Assembly: GCA_000733355.1 (NCBI GenBank)
Contig: JNVV01000007.1
Span: 184,624 to 248,623, forward strand
Length of the DNA stretch: 64,000 nucleotides
Direction of reading: 5' to 3'
Source: Falciphora oryzae
Lineage: Eukaryota; Ascomycota; Sordariomycetes; Magnaporthales; Magnaporthaceae
This document shows, piece by piece, positions 21,545 through 33,673 of this stretch. The position numbers and the translations under genes are program-made. The notes below the pieces were generated by a model. That model searched no databases and was not told the origin of the DNA. It saw nothing but the letters and a program-made list of their open reading frames with translations. The first letter of the stretch is position 1, and every line of letters begins with the position of its first letter.

Positions 21545-24500
21545 ATGGGCAACGTCTCGAGCCGGCCGGACGAGGCCTCGGCGCTGTATCTCCGCGACCA
21601 GAATCGATGTGAGTGCTTGCCTGTGCCTATCCCAGCCCTGCTGAAGCCTACCAATCCCGCCATTCGCATCCCACTGACGTAAATATCGCCGCCTCTGCAG
21701 TATCCATCTCGTCTATTGTCGTCACCTCGCCTCGCAAACGCTCCTCGATCAACATAGTTCCCAATGCGTTCCCCGCGAGCCGACTAAGCGCGACCCGTCC
21801 GCTCGGAGACAACTCCCCTGTTGAATTCGTTCTGGTGCGCTGCCCGCCTGCTACCTTCTTTCCTCGTGGCTTGCAACGAGTTTTGGTTGCTAATACGCCG
21901 CGCTCCCTCTAGGACACTGAGACGCTGCAGTCCTCCGGGCCGAATTTCATCCTCAAGCTCTCCAACGATGACGAGCTCCAGTTCACTTTCAACTTTATTA
22001 TACGGCAGGCTCAGACCTCGGCCGCCCAGCTGAGCCCCTCGGCAGTCGGGGCGGCGGACGGTATCGCCAGTCCAGCCACGACAGACACCCATGTCAACAA
22101 CCTCACCTTTGTCTATGCCTCGACTTCCAGAGAGGTCGAGAATCTGGTGACGAGGGAGTTCCACGCCGACCCGAACCTACATAGGAACGCCAACGTCGAA
22201 CTCGTCGGGGACTACTCCACCGACGGCAGCCCCTCGATAACATTTGAGTGGCCCTGGACATGGAAACCCCCCAAGATGCCTGAGGATAGGGGTGGGGGCT
22301 GGCGAAACTCGTGCAGTGTATGTCATACCCGCCCACGCTTGCGCTCGCACAGAATGCGTCGTATCTGCTGTGCTCTCTGCTCTCCAATCTCGTTCACTGC
22401 TGACTATGTGCGCCGCAGTTTGTCGAGTACGACCAGCGCGGCCACCGGCTGGTCACCCTTGCCAGCTTTTCGTTTTGGGTAGCAAGTATGTTCTGTCTCT
22501 GTGCATATGTCTTTTGCGCCACCACGACCTTGCCTGCTGACCAGGATCTGCTCCAGACTCGGCAGGTTATATGAGCCAGCCCAACTCTCCCGTCCCCCAC
22601 TTCCTGCTTCACGCCCCGCCTAAGATTCGGGTCGCGTCGACGCAGTCGGTGGAGTCAAGGATTAGTGCCGTTGACATCAACGAGCCGGCCTCCCCGCGGA
22701 CCATGGCGGTACACGAGCCCGTGAGTGATACGCCGCCGCCGCCCCCTACGGTGTCGACCCTGGCCGAACCTGTCAAGGTCGACGTATCGTGCCCCAGGCC
22801 GGGCGACGATGTGGCCGTGACCGACGACGGGCCGGTTTTCAGGGCCACCATCAAGGCGTTGGAGCAGAAGACGGGCAACATGCGCACGCAGATGAAGCGC
22901 ATCATAAAGAAGGCCGAGCAGGCTCAGGTAGCCCAGGTCGAGGCCAACGATGCCTTTATAGGCATGATCGAGTCCCTAAAAGAGGCCTCCATCACCAACG
23001 CCAATGCTGTGCAGCCTGCCATCGAGCATTATTTCGACAAAATCGCGCGCGAAATTCTGCACTACGAGAGGCAAAACGCCCTGAGCCTACAGAGGATCAT
23101 TATTGAGCCCCTAACCAAGCTGTACACCCTGGACATCAAGCAGGCCGAGGCCAAGAAGCGCGACTTTGAAGAGGAAAGCAAGGACTACTACGCATACGTC
23201 GGGAAATATCTCGGCCAGCGCCAGGATTCTGTCAAGACTAAGAAGCTTGCCGAGAGCGATAACAAGTACCAGGGGAAGCGGCGAAACTTTGAACTCAAGC
23301 GGTTCGACTATTCCTCATTCATGCAGGACCTGTCGGGTGGTCGCAAGGAGCAAGAAGTGCTCTCCCACCTGACCAAGTTTGCCGACGCGCAGACCAAGTC
23401 CTTCTTGGCAACAAGCAAGAAGATCGAGGCCCTACTGCCGCAACTAGAAGCCTTGTCCAATGAAGTGCAAGTAGCAGATAAGGAGTATCAATATCAGAGG
23501 CGCGAGAGGGAGGAGAAGCGTCGGGTGCTGGAGAAGAGCAACGGGGCGCCGGCTGAGCCCGAGACCCCGTTGACAGCCACCATGTCGACGAGCGTCCAGA
23601 CGCCTTCGAATGGCAACCCCTCGGGCTCCGAATCCGAGCTCGGGCGGGCGGACAGCACAGGCTCGCAGCTGCGCATGATGCCAACAAGCAGTTCATCTGC
23701 CAGCACCGTCATCGGCGACCTCTCCAGGTCACCAGGCAGCCTCGGCCACTCGAACGTGAGCGTGGGAAGCCCTCCCGCTCCGTCCAAGTTCAAGGGCATT
23801 CGCGACCTGGAAGAGAGGGATCCCAGCCAGATGACTGGCTCTGAAAAGAATGCGACGCAAAGGAAGGAGGGGCTCTTGTGGTCTTTGAGCCGACCTGGTG
23901 GCCACGTCGATCCTCGTGCCGCACTCAACAAGCAAGGCTGGCATAAGTACGCCATCACCCTCTTTGTCTCTTTCTCCGATCTTTATGCGCCTCCTTGGAG
24001 CTAACACGTTTCTTGTTGTACAGGTTCTGGATTGTGCTGGATCAAGGAAAGCTTTCTGAGTACAGCAACTGGAAGCAAAAACTGGATCTGCATATGGATC
24101 CCATCGACCTCCGCATGGCATCGGTGCGAGAGGCCAGAAATGCAGAGAGGAGATTTTGCTTCGAGGTCATCACGCCCCAGTTCAAGAGGGTGTACCAAGC
24201 CACATCGGAGGAGGATATGAACAGCTGGATCAACGCCATCAACAACGCCCTGCAGAGCGCCGTGGAGGGCCGAGGCGTGAGGGACAAGCCATCGCAGGCG
24301 CCCGCAGACCAGAGTGCCAGCTTCAGACGGGATATCGGGTCTATTCTCACGGGTAAGAGTCCTTCGGTCGGCCATGGCCACGCACACAACAACTCGATGG
24401 CTTCGGGAATCCCGGCCCGCCGTACTACGGTGGGAAGCGTGCCAGCGACGCGTAGGACTGGCTCTGCCGGCAGCGGCGAGGAGAATCCCGACAAGCTGCT

Positions 24501-25428
24501 CCAAGCGCTGCGCGAGAGCGACCAGGGAAACCTCTGGTGCGCCGACTGCGGCTCTAGCTCTAAGGTGGAGTGGGTGTCTATAAATCTTGGCATCATCCTG
24601 TGCATCGAGTGCAGCGGCATCCACCGGTCGCTCGGCACGCACATCAGCAAGATCCGTTCCCTAACGCTCGACATCACCTCGTTCACCCCCGACATCGTCG
24701 AGCTGCTGATGCTTGTGGGTAACCGCGTGGCAAACATGGTATGGGAGGCCAAACTGGACCACTCGGCGAAGCCCGGCGCCCACGCGACCAGGGAGCAGCG
24801 GCTGAGGTTCATCACGGCTAAGTATGTCGACCGGGCCTTCGTGGAGCCCATCTCAACGACACTGTCTCGTTACGCCACGCCCGACGAGACGCTTCTCGCC
24901 GCCATCAAAAAGAACGAGATCCAGCAAATCATCTATGCCATAGCGCTCAAAGCCAACCCCAACGTCACAGACAAGTCCCGCGGCACGCACGCCATATTCT
25001 TAGCCCTGGCCGCCGCAAACCCCGCCCCGCCCTCGCCTTCGCCGACCCTGGCGTCACGAGCCGAACCAGAGAAGCCGACGCCCTTCCCTGTCGCTGAGCT
25101 GCTGATCCAGAACGGGGCTGAGATCCCGACGACCATGCCTGCTTTCCCGCTCAGCCTTGCGGCACAGCAATACCTGGAACTCAAGCGCGGTCGTGCCATA
25201 GCCGTGTCGACAGCCGCATCTAGCCAATCTTCAGGAGGCGGCGGTGCTGCAGCCGCCCCCGGCACGTCGTCGTCGTCGCTGTCGTCCACCACGACCCAAG
25301 ACGGAGTTGGGTCGACGCCAGCGGCCATGTCTTCAGCCGAAAAACTTGCACGCGAGCGTGAGGCGCGTCTGCAGAAGCGGGTCAGTGCCGGGGGCCGGCT
25401 CGCGAAATCACCCATCCCTGAGAGGTAG
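21545..25428 (+). CDS. csx2: BAR-PH-ArfGAP protein, Csx2 type
   Basis: Six exons: 21545-21608, 21701-21834, 21913-22317, 22419-22485, 22557-23946 and 24024-25428. Introns are 71-101 nt, and all joints keep frame. The product is 1154 residues. The first ~225 residues form a conserved N-terminal region spread over four small exons. A helical BAR-like region follows (about 290-520). A PH domain (about 659-775) crosses the last splice joint (GWHKFWIVLDQGKLSEYSNW). The ArfGAP zinc finger comes next: Cys859, Cys862, Cys880, Cys883, with the arginine finger at about Arg888 in SGIHRSLGTH. The tail has ankyrin-like and Ser/Gly-rich sequence. Such centaurin-type proteins bind curved, phosphoinositide-bearing membranes and stimulate GTP hydrolysis by Arf. 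The first exon, only 21 codons, is the least certain part. Confidence 0.88.
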
Positions 25429-27187
25429 GGCTATGGGTTGGGCCAACTGTGGCGGCTCGGCCGTGGCGGCCTGCGGCCACGGTGGAGGCCGCTCTCGGCC
25501 AGCTGTCCATGAGCGTAATAGGACATATCCCACCGTAGCCGGGAATGCGCTGCCAGCCATGGGACTCTGGCCTGAAGGACATAGGGTAAAACGCGCTTCA
25601 AACACCATTCTATATTTTTCTTCACGTGTATTCGTTGACGATCTCGCGCCGTCGTGCGTGTAATGTTTTTGTCGTCGTTCTCCACCCACCTTTTCCTCCT
25701 CGGATTGCTTTTACTCTTGGTTTATCCAGCTCATGAGCCCCCTGCTCTTCTTGTTTCTCCTTTGTCCCTCTCCCTGATCGGCTTTCTATTATTCATTTGC
25801 ACACAGTGGGCGGCGGTTCTGGTTTTGTTTTTATGGGGATTTTGCACGTTAAGATCTCCTTAGGTGGTGGTGTGCCGCTGCGACTTTGCAACACACACGA
25901 CGGGCGCCTTTTCGTTCATGCAAGAAATGGTTGACACGATGGTACGACTGCGGACGTAGCCAAGAGCAGGACGTGGGCTGTGGTACGAGTATCTAGGGTG
26001 TGAATAGCCCTTTTCTTTTTCGTTCAAAACAGGATAACACGACGGCGGCTCGACTCTGATTTCAAACGACTATGCGCTTTGTTTTTTTTTTCTTTTCTTG
26101 GTTCGGCTCGGATTGGATTTTCTCCCTCTTCTTTACCTTCACGAGGCACAGGTATATCTTAATTGCCTCCATGTTTAATCACACACACTCTGGAAACATC
26201 GACTAGATGTCTTGCACACTTATCCCCTCTTCACACTGGTGAGATGCCAAATGAAAGGGCGTGTCTCGCCGCCTCTTGAGGGTCTGGGCTGAGTGTTTCA
26301 TTGAACCCTCTGGAGAATACCAAACGGTGCATCTCACACTACATGGGTGGGATAAGGCGGGAGGCGTCGGTTCGAGGGCTTGGATATGGAGATGGTTAGG
26401 TTAGGTAGTTTGAGGGCCCACGGGCGATGTGGGAGGCGATGCCAGTGATGGTGGTCCAAACACACTAGCAGTAGCTCATATTGAATCAGGAGAACTGTGC
26501 GGGTGGACATAGCATGCGCCCAGTCCATGACACGCAAACGTATTTGAAACGGTGACCTCACGGGTTATAAAGAGAGCACGGTGTTGGAACGGTACCAAGG
26601 CATCGTCAAAGATTATGGGCCGAGGCGCGAGACCAGGATGGATTATCTAGCCTAAATATATTTCCTATCTACCTACGCCGGCACCGTGACGCGATGCCTA
26701 ATGGATGATCAAGGTTCCATATGTGTTCCTCCAGTATAGCTCCCTATGGTGTCCATTATCCGTCCACCCGAGGAACAGACCTCTGAACTCTTGCCCAAAT
26801 TCCACCCTCCGTTATGCTTTATGCCCAGCATCGGCGACGCTGATAACAAGTTATTTGTACACTGACTCCTTTTTAGGTTGAGAAGAAAGAGAAACAGAAA
26901 CAGCAGCAAAAAGAAGGAAAATAGCGAAAACCCAAAGATTGAAGAAAAGAGTCTGACCGCATCCACCAACCAATAAAAAAACATAGATTGAACTGGCCTA
27001 ACATCCTCCGTCAGAAAGCACGAGACACACTCTCGAAGAAAGTTTGCTGGAATCTCGCCACAAAAAAAAAAAAGTATAAAAAGAAAGCCCCAATGAAGTT
27101 CCAACAACGCCTAACAAAAGCTGAGGGTGAGAGTGAGGTGACTGTGATCATTGGCTCAGGCAATAGAAGCTTTCTTGTCGGCCGGAC
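25429..27187. other. Convergent intergenic region csx2 / prd-4
   Basis: 1.76 kb between two stop codons, unusually long for a convergent gap here. It is AT-richer than coding sequence, with T-rich and A-rich runs (26083-26099, 26880-27090). No frame shows similarity I recognise. Long 3' UTRs or an unannotated noncoding transcript could fill it. Confidence 0.5.
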
Positions 27188-29602
27188 TTAGCGGGCCTTG
27201 CCTTTACCCTTTCCCTTGGCGGCCTTGGTCTTGGCCTTCTCCTCCCCGATGTCTGCCGACGGGTAGTTGCTGGTCGAGTCATTGGCGAAAAGGGCTTCAT
27301 CGCCCTTGCCGCCAACCTCCATGAACTCCCCGGGATCGCGGTTCTCAGATGGCCTGACTTCCCTGCTCGGGCCGCCGTTGGAAGGCCCAACGTCTGTCGT
27401 CTTGTCGGGGTTCTTCTTGAACACCTTGACTGTCTCCTGGTTCTTCTGGCGGCCGTTTGCGGGAACCTTGGTGACTTGGACGGTGTTTATTGAGGCGAGA
27501 AGGGTTCGCTCACGCACCATCCCACGACGATTGACCTCGAGCCCGGCGAGTCCACCAACGAGCCCGTCGGTGCTATCGTTGACCGAGGGCCCGCTCTGGG
27601 TCATCCAAGGGTGGTTGAGACACTGGTCGACCGTGTAGCGCTTCTCCGGGTCTACCACAAGCATGTTGTCGATCAAGTGCACTATGAATAACAGGTTTAG
27701 CGGAGAAACATCGAATGTGAATGCGCATGGGGGATAGCTTACATGCTGGATCGCCAACCGAATCCCAGTAAGGCGAGGGGTAGTTAAATCGGCCCGTCCT
27801 GATTTGCTGCGAGAGGTTGTATGGGAAGCTTTCCGAGGTTAACTCGTCCGAGAATGGCGGGAATCCACACAGGCAGATATATAGAACAACGCCCAGAGAC
27901 CAGATATCGACGGCTTTGGTGTACCTCCTGTGCCGATTATCGGCAAGAATCTCGGGGGCGACGTAGCTTGGCGTTCCGCAAAGCGTTGTCGTGAAGGACT
28001 CCTCCCCGATAATTTTTGCGAGACCAAAATCTGCAAGCTTGACGTGCAGCTCCCGGTCCATAAGCAGGATGTTCTCGGGCTTGATATCCCGGTGCACGAT
28101 CCCTCGGTCATGCTACAAAACAAAGCCAGGTTAGTGCGAGCGAGAATGAGGCAAGCCACGTGATAGCGGCTGGGGGTTTGGATTCAGACTAACCAGATAC
28201 TTCACGCCGTGGAAGAGCTGGGAGAAGAGCTTGCGCGACTCGGATTCGCTGAGTTTCTGCTTCTCCACAATGAAATTGAACAGCTCTCCCTCGGGGGCAA
28301 GCTCGAGAACCAGGTAGACAGCCTTCGGCTCGTTGAAAGTGTCCTTGAGGCACAGGACACTAGGGTGGCTCACTCCCATGAGCACGGCGATTTCGAGCTG
28401 CAGCCCCTCAGATTTGGAGCTGCGTTCCTCCACCCCGGGGGTTTTGGAAAACACCTTGACGGCATAGCGCTGGCCGGATGACTTCTCAACACAAGCGAAA
28501 ACCTCGGCGAAGTGGCCTTTGCCGAGCTTCCCAAGGAGCGTATACTGCTGGGCAAATTTGCTGGTAGAGCGCGACTTAGGGTAGCGGAAAATAAAGCGAG
28601 CCCTATCCTTGACGGCAATCTCGTCTTGCTCCTGGAGCTCTCTGCGCTGGTTACGCCCGACGATAGCCTCGTTAACGAACGTGCCATTGCTCGAGAGGTC
28701 TTCAAGCACCACAACCGTGTCGTTGCCCTTGTGCTCGGCAAATATCAAGCAGTGCCGGTTGGAGACAATCGGATCGTCCACGACGATGTCTGCGAGTTTC
28801 GTGTTAGTACGCTCGCCGTATTCCACCAAGATTACACAGATGGGGCAAAGGGAATCTATAACCTACCGCATTCCGGATGCCTGCCAATGAGATATCCGCC
28901 GGAGGGCAGACCTGGTTTTCCCCGCAAGTTAGATCCAGAGCTCTCATGCTCATTGCTGGGAGGTCTCTTGTCCTTACCCTTCTTCGCCTTGTCGCACGGT
29001 TTGTCCCCATCCTTGTGCTCATTCTCGCCGTCCTTAGGAAGAGGGCATGAGCCGCGTTTGCGCAGAACGATGCAGCGGCCGCCGTACCTCGTGTCCAAGG
29101 GGAATATGTAGCCCCAGACGCCCTCCTTCACTTCATCCTCGACCTCGTCAGACAGGGCAGCGTGGGGGTCGACCAGCTGGGATGGAAGGGCTTGGGTGTC
29201 GTTCAGTGGCGACGAGAAGCCCTGCTGGACCAGCGAGTTTTGCGCGAGAGAGAGCGTCTCTTCAGGCGAACGGTGTACGACCTGGCTAGGGCGACCCTCG
29301 GGCGGGGTGACAGTGCCCTCCTTGTAGGACTGGATGCTGTCGTCGGTGGTGGAATGGGTGACGGGCGATGGTAGATGCTGCTTGTGGGACACGGGGGTCT
29401 TGTGGCCCTCGGGGGCGTCGCCGTTCTTGTGCGAGATGCGCTCCGAGCGGCGCGGCTTCTTGAACGACTCGGGCTCGGCGTCGGCAGAGGGAGAGCCCTT
29501 GAATACGGCAGTTAGGAGATGCAGCGGGTTCATGCGTTTGGCCATGGCAGGTGGGAGGTGGTGCCTAGAATGAGTCCCAACAGGAGGCGATGGTGACGAC
29601 AT
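27188..29602 (-). CDS. prd-4: FHA-domain checkpoint kinase, PRD-4/Chk2/Cds1 type
   Basis: Four exons on the minus strand: 29602-28867, 28789-28194, 28112-27743 and 27681-27188. Introns are 77, 81 and 61 nt; the first has a perfect TACTAAC branch. The product is 731 residues, or 712 if ATG 29545 is used. After a disordered N-terminus comes an FHA domain with [19 protein letters not shown] and SSNGTFVN, which binds phosphothreonine. The kinase domain follows: glycine loop [18 protein letters not shown] lysine, HRDIKPEN (Asp453), DFG (Asp472), and the Chk2-like activation segment [15 protein letters not shown]. The C-terminus is lysine-rich ([11 protein letters not shown]), probably a nuclear signal. 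The Neurospora homologue PRD-4 links DNA damage and translation stress to the circadian clock by phosphorylating FRQ. Confidence 0.9.
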
Positions 29603-31640
29603 ACCCGAGTCCGCTTCAATTGGCTGCCCTCAGCGCGCGGAGCCATGGCTTTAAGGTGTGAAGTGCACGGGAGGCGAGGGGCGGCGATGTGGGAATAACT
29701 CAAGCCAAGTCGCCAGGGACAGTATTTTTTTTTTTTTAATCCCTTGATGCCTTGGCGATACCTTTTGGTCGCGACCTTTTTTTCGTGCTCCCTCGGAGGC
29801 CACCCAGTTTGCGTGAGCGAGCGAGGAGTGGCTTGGTTGGCTGCTGAACTCCTGGCGGCAGCCTGGCTTGGGGTCGAGGTCCAAGTCTGGGGCTGGGGGA
29901 GCTCGCAAACAAGGGGTAGGCAGGTAGGAGCGGAGCCAACTCGCCGTGTGGAGCAGCTGCCAGGGAGCCGCCAGTCAGCCAGCCCCAGCCGCCGCACTCA
30001 ACGAGCGATCAAGTGATTGCTGGGAGTCTGCTGCTGCGCTCTTTTGGGGTGACTCAGGCGATTTGGTGGATCGGCAAGGCTTATTCCCGTTACCCTGCAG
30101 CTCGATTGACCGGGCACGCGGCCATTGGGTCCCCAGCAGCATGATGCAGGGGGTTCACAGCTCCTGAGCCACTAAAGCATAGCCCAGCAGGGCGTGCACG
30201 TCTGCTTGGGGATTTGGCGCATCCAGGGAAACGCAAAGACGAGATCCCCAGCAAGCACATTCTCATGGAGATCCCGTCGACACCAGCAGCCCAGCAGCAT
30301 GGACCTTGCTGAGACACGAAGGGCAGATGATTGATTCTCGGTCACCATGCATGACCGGCAAATATGATTCACACGACCTGTGGGCGAACTCATGATGGAG
30401 GATATGAGATCATCCATCTTCTCCATCTTCCTCTATCCAGATCGATTTCGACAAGAACCATACAGGCAAGAAGAGAGTAGGCAGCCGTTGCAAGCTCATA
30501 TGGATCGCAACATATGACAGGTCCTGAGCCTTTGAAATCCACCAGCTGGAACGGTGCGAGGTTTCAGCAAGCGAACGACAGGTCAGCATGGTGCCCAAAT
30601 AATGGACTGCAATTCTGACTACGTACGCTAAGCAAAACCAATTGTCCCTATTCTTTCCTATATAGATCCTTTCCTATTCCCTTTCCTGTATCTTTTCCTA
30701 TTCCCCCCTTTTATATCTTTTCCCGTATCCTTTCCCGTTTCCAACTCATTTAGTCGGCTTATTCTTGTTGGGGACACGCATAGGACGCAGGCTTTTATTT
30801 AGAGAACGTGGTGAGGTTGAATGACGAGAGTGCAGTTGCAGGTCGCAAGCCAGCGATCGACAACAACGCCCTCTCGGATGATATGGGAAATGGCCGGGCC
30901 GGTTCATAACTCTGGGCAATGCCAACGGCCAAAAGGCGCTGCTTGGGCCCAATTATGTGCATCCACTTTTCATCGCCAACAGGCAGGCAAATTCGATTTC
31001 GTGAGTTATAGAACGAAGGGAGAAAAGAAAGAGAGATGTGCTACTACTAAGGTATACCTATGTCATAAGGTCTGTGAGATCTAGATCTACCCAGGCGCGC
31101 GAGCCTCGGGATAGTGACTCGCACTTGGTATGTGGCGTCCATCAATCTCAAGGGACCAATGTTTGTTCTCTCGAAGGCTGCTCAGTACTGACGTCGCTGC
31201 AGCAGCTCTCACGCGCCCAGAGCGCACTCCCGTCACCGCCCGCCCTCTCACGTGACATCCCACCATTTTCTGCCATTCAGAAAAAAAATAGCGGGAGCGC
31301 AAACAACTGCAAGAGGTGGATATGGCGAGGCAAGAAAGAGGGGTGGATTGGCCTGTGCAAGCCAGTCAACAACGGTTTATGCCCAGGCTGTAACACAATC
31401 TGCTGGCGCATACCCTACCCTAATATCCGTTCTGTCCCTCTCCTGATTTGTCTTTCTCTCACCGGAGCCAGCCACCCCTCTCGCCGTCCGCTGTCGAATC
31501 CCGCCCCGGCAGACCAGGCCCCGCTTCCGGCGACGAGGACCTCCCGAGGCCAACCCCCCCAGAGCCCGACACGAGACCGACGACGTGCGCCCGCAACTGC
31601 TACCGACTAGAGAAGCCGAACCGGCCATACGGCAGACACG
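29603..31640. other. Divergent intergenic region prd-4 / eIF3m
   Basis: 2.04 kb shared by two divergent genes. It contains a pyrimidine repeat block (separate entry) and a CT-rich leader before eIF3m. I see no gene. Confidence 0.5.
30645..30742. repeat. Degenerate TTCCTATTCC-type pyrimidine repeat
   Basis: About 100 bases of imperfect units built from TTTCCTATTCC and TTTCCCGTATC, almost free of G on the plus strand. The same motif family appears at 56628-56726 and 59306-59521. Confidence 0.7.
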
Positions 31641-33026
31641 ATGGCGGCCACACAGCAACCCCAGCTGGTCTTCGTCGATGGCGCCTTCGCGGAGCTGGCC
31701 CAGGACATGGCCAACCTGCTCTCCATCGGCGACGAGGTGAAGCCTCTGCTGGAGAAGGAGCAGGAGGAGGAGGCGCTGGCCAGGATCGTCAAGGCCTCGA
31801 CCAGTCTCAACTCGATCCCCGAGAAGGAGTTCACGGGCGCCTACAACGCGCTCGTCTACCTCGTCCTCCAGTCCAAGGAGCCCAAGAAGCATCTCCCGAC
31901 AGTCTGCCAGAACCTGACCAAGCCCGTCACGTCATCACCTCAACACGGCGCCCAGCTGGCGCTGTTCGAGCTTACCAGCATCTTCAACCTGCTCAAGCCT
32001 GCCGACCCCGTGCGCTTCCACGTCCTCGTCCAGATCACCCGCTTCTACAAGATCCACAACCTGCCCATCTCTGAACACCTGAAGGCTGCTCTGAAGAACC
32101 TGCCGAGGTGGCTTGAGACTTGGGAGAATTCTGAGGATGACTGCAGGAAGATTTACCTCGAGGTTGTCGATGTCATGACCGCGGCCAACGAGGAAGAGTG
32201 AGTCGCACTGAGAAAGAGGCACACAAAGCCAGCGCCACCTATTTCCGTAACTGACACCAATGATTTTCACAGGGAGGCTTACCAGCATCTGCTCAAGGCA
32301 CTCCGCACGTTTGACGCCGACGAGAGCGAGGAGTACGCCTCGGAGGAGGCACAGCAACTTGCGCTACGTGCCGTGCGAATGGCCATATCTTCACCTACCA
32401 GGCTTTCATACGAGGACCTGCGGCCGCTCCAGCCGGTCCAGGCGCTCAGCGACTCGCACCCGGTGCACTACCAGCTGCTACAAATCTTCAGCGAGCAGGA
32501 CCTTGACGACTATGATGACTTCAGGGAGGAGCACGAGGGCTTCATCGAGAAGGAGAAGCTCGACCACGATGTGCTCCACCGCAAGATGCGCCTGCTCACC
32601 TTTGCGTCTTTGGCAGCCTCCAACATGCAGACAAGGGAGATTTCGTACAAGGATATCACCAAGGCGCTACAGATCCCCTCAGAAGACGTCGAGATGTGGG
32701 CCATCGACGTGATCCGCGCTGGCCTGGTCGAGGGCAAACTGTCGCAGAAGAAGAACGTTTTCCTGATCCACTCGGTCAAGTACCGTGTATTTGGCGAGAA
32801 GCAGTGGCGCCAGCTTCTGAGCACGCTGGAGAAGACCAAGAAGACGGTGGGCGGGCTCCTCACCACCCTTCGCAAGGAGGAGGCCAACGCGCAACAGGAG
32901 GCAGAGCGCAAGCTGGCCGAGGCGAGCGGCCAGCAGAACGGCGGCGGCGGTGGTGGAGATCGGCAGAGGCGCGGAGGGCGCGGACAACAACAATCTCAGC
33001 GTGAGCGCAACGACCGCGACGACTAA
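31641..33026 (+). CDS. eif3m: Translation initiation factor eIF3 subunit m
   Basis: Two exons, 31641-32197 and 32273-33026. The 75-nt intron has a GTGAGT donor, a CTGAC branch and a CAG acceptor, and interrupts an acidic stretch (NEEEEAY). The product is 436 residues. Helical repeats lead into a C-terminal PCI domain (about 240-370), with the winged-helix part visible in [19 protein letters not shown] and [13 protein letters not shown]. The tail is Gly/Arg/Gln-rich and disordered. eIF3m is part of the PCI-MPN core of eIF3, which recruits the 40S subunit to mRNA. Budding yeast lacks it, while filamentous fungi and S. pombe keep it. The start codon has a good context and is the first ATG of the frame. 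Confidence 0.93.
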
Positions 33027-33673
33027 GCCGAACTTTTATGTGGCTACCTCACGTCTTTTCATGTGCAAAGAGAAAGAAAAAAAAAATTCAACTAGACAAC
33101 GCTGCCAGGAAGGGTCAGAAGGATGTTTAAAGTACCAACCCACACTTTTCACGGAGTTGGCGGGACTTGGGGCAGGGGGTCTCCCTTGGTCGTTGTAGAA
33201 TGACCAGGTTGAATGGGCGGCGCTTCTTTTATACGGCAACTTCATGCCCGCTCTCTACCGGACATGATGATACTTGGGGGTCAAAAGGTCTTTGCGTTAG
33301 TGTTATACCTCTGGAAGGCAAACTAGAGGAACGAAAAGGGCCTTGCATTCCACGAAGCAAAGGCATTTGGACCGACGTCATCTCCTCTGGGAGATGGATG
33401 GCATCATGATATGACGTTGCCCGTGAAGAATATTTACCATGCGCGGTGCAAAAAAAAAAAAAAAAAAAAAAAAGAAGCAAGAAAAGTAAAGGAGTCAAGC
33501 AAGGCCCACATTGGCTGTCTATGGTGAATTTATCTGGCCGTTCTCGGCTGGTATTACAGCTATCTAAGGTATACACGAGGGAAACCGTCTATCGAAGGAA
33601 TGAGACGTCCGCAGGGGACGGGCTAGCAGCAGGAGGGAGTCGGGGAGAATACAAAAAGTCTGTGGGATGGGAC
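33027..33673. other. Convergent 3' region eIF3m / URA6
   Basis: 647 bases between two stop codons. It includes a 24-nt A run at 33450-33473 (separate entry) and a short A-rich stretch near 33080. No gene is seen. Confidence 0.6.
33450..33473. repeat. Poly(A) homopolymer, 24 nt
   Basis: Uninterrupted A run on the plus strand in the convergent gap, 201 bases downstream of the URA6 stop as that gene is read (minus strand). Confidence 0.9.

Noticed and set aside
29558..29604. Possible 40-nt leader intron just upstream of ATG 29545 in prd-4 (GTATGT to CTAG)
   Set aside because: It is shorter than any other intron in the window (minimum 56 nt), and the upstream frame would not join the kinase frame.
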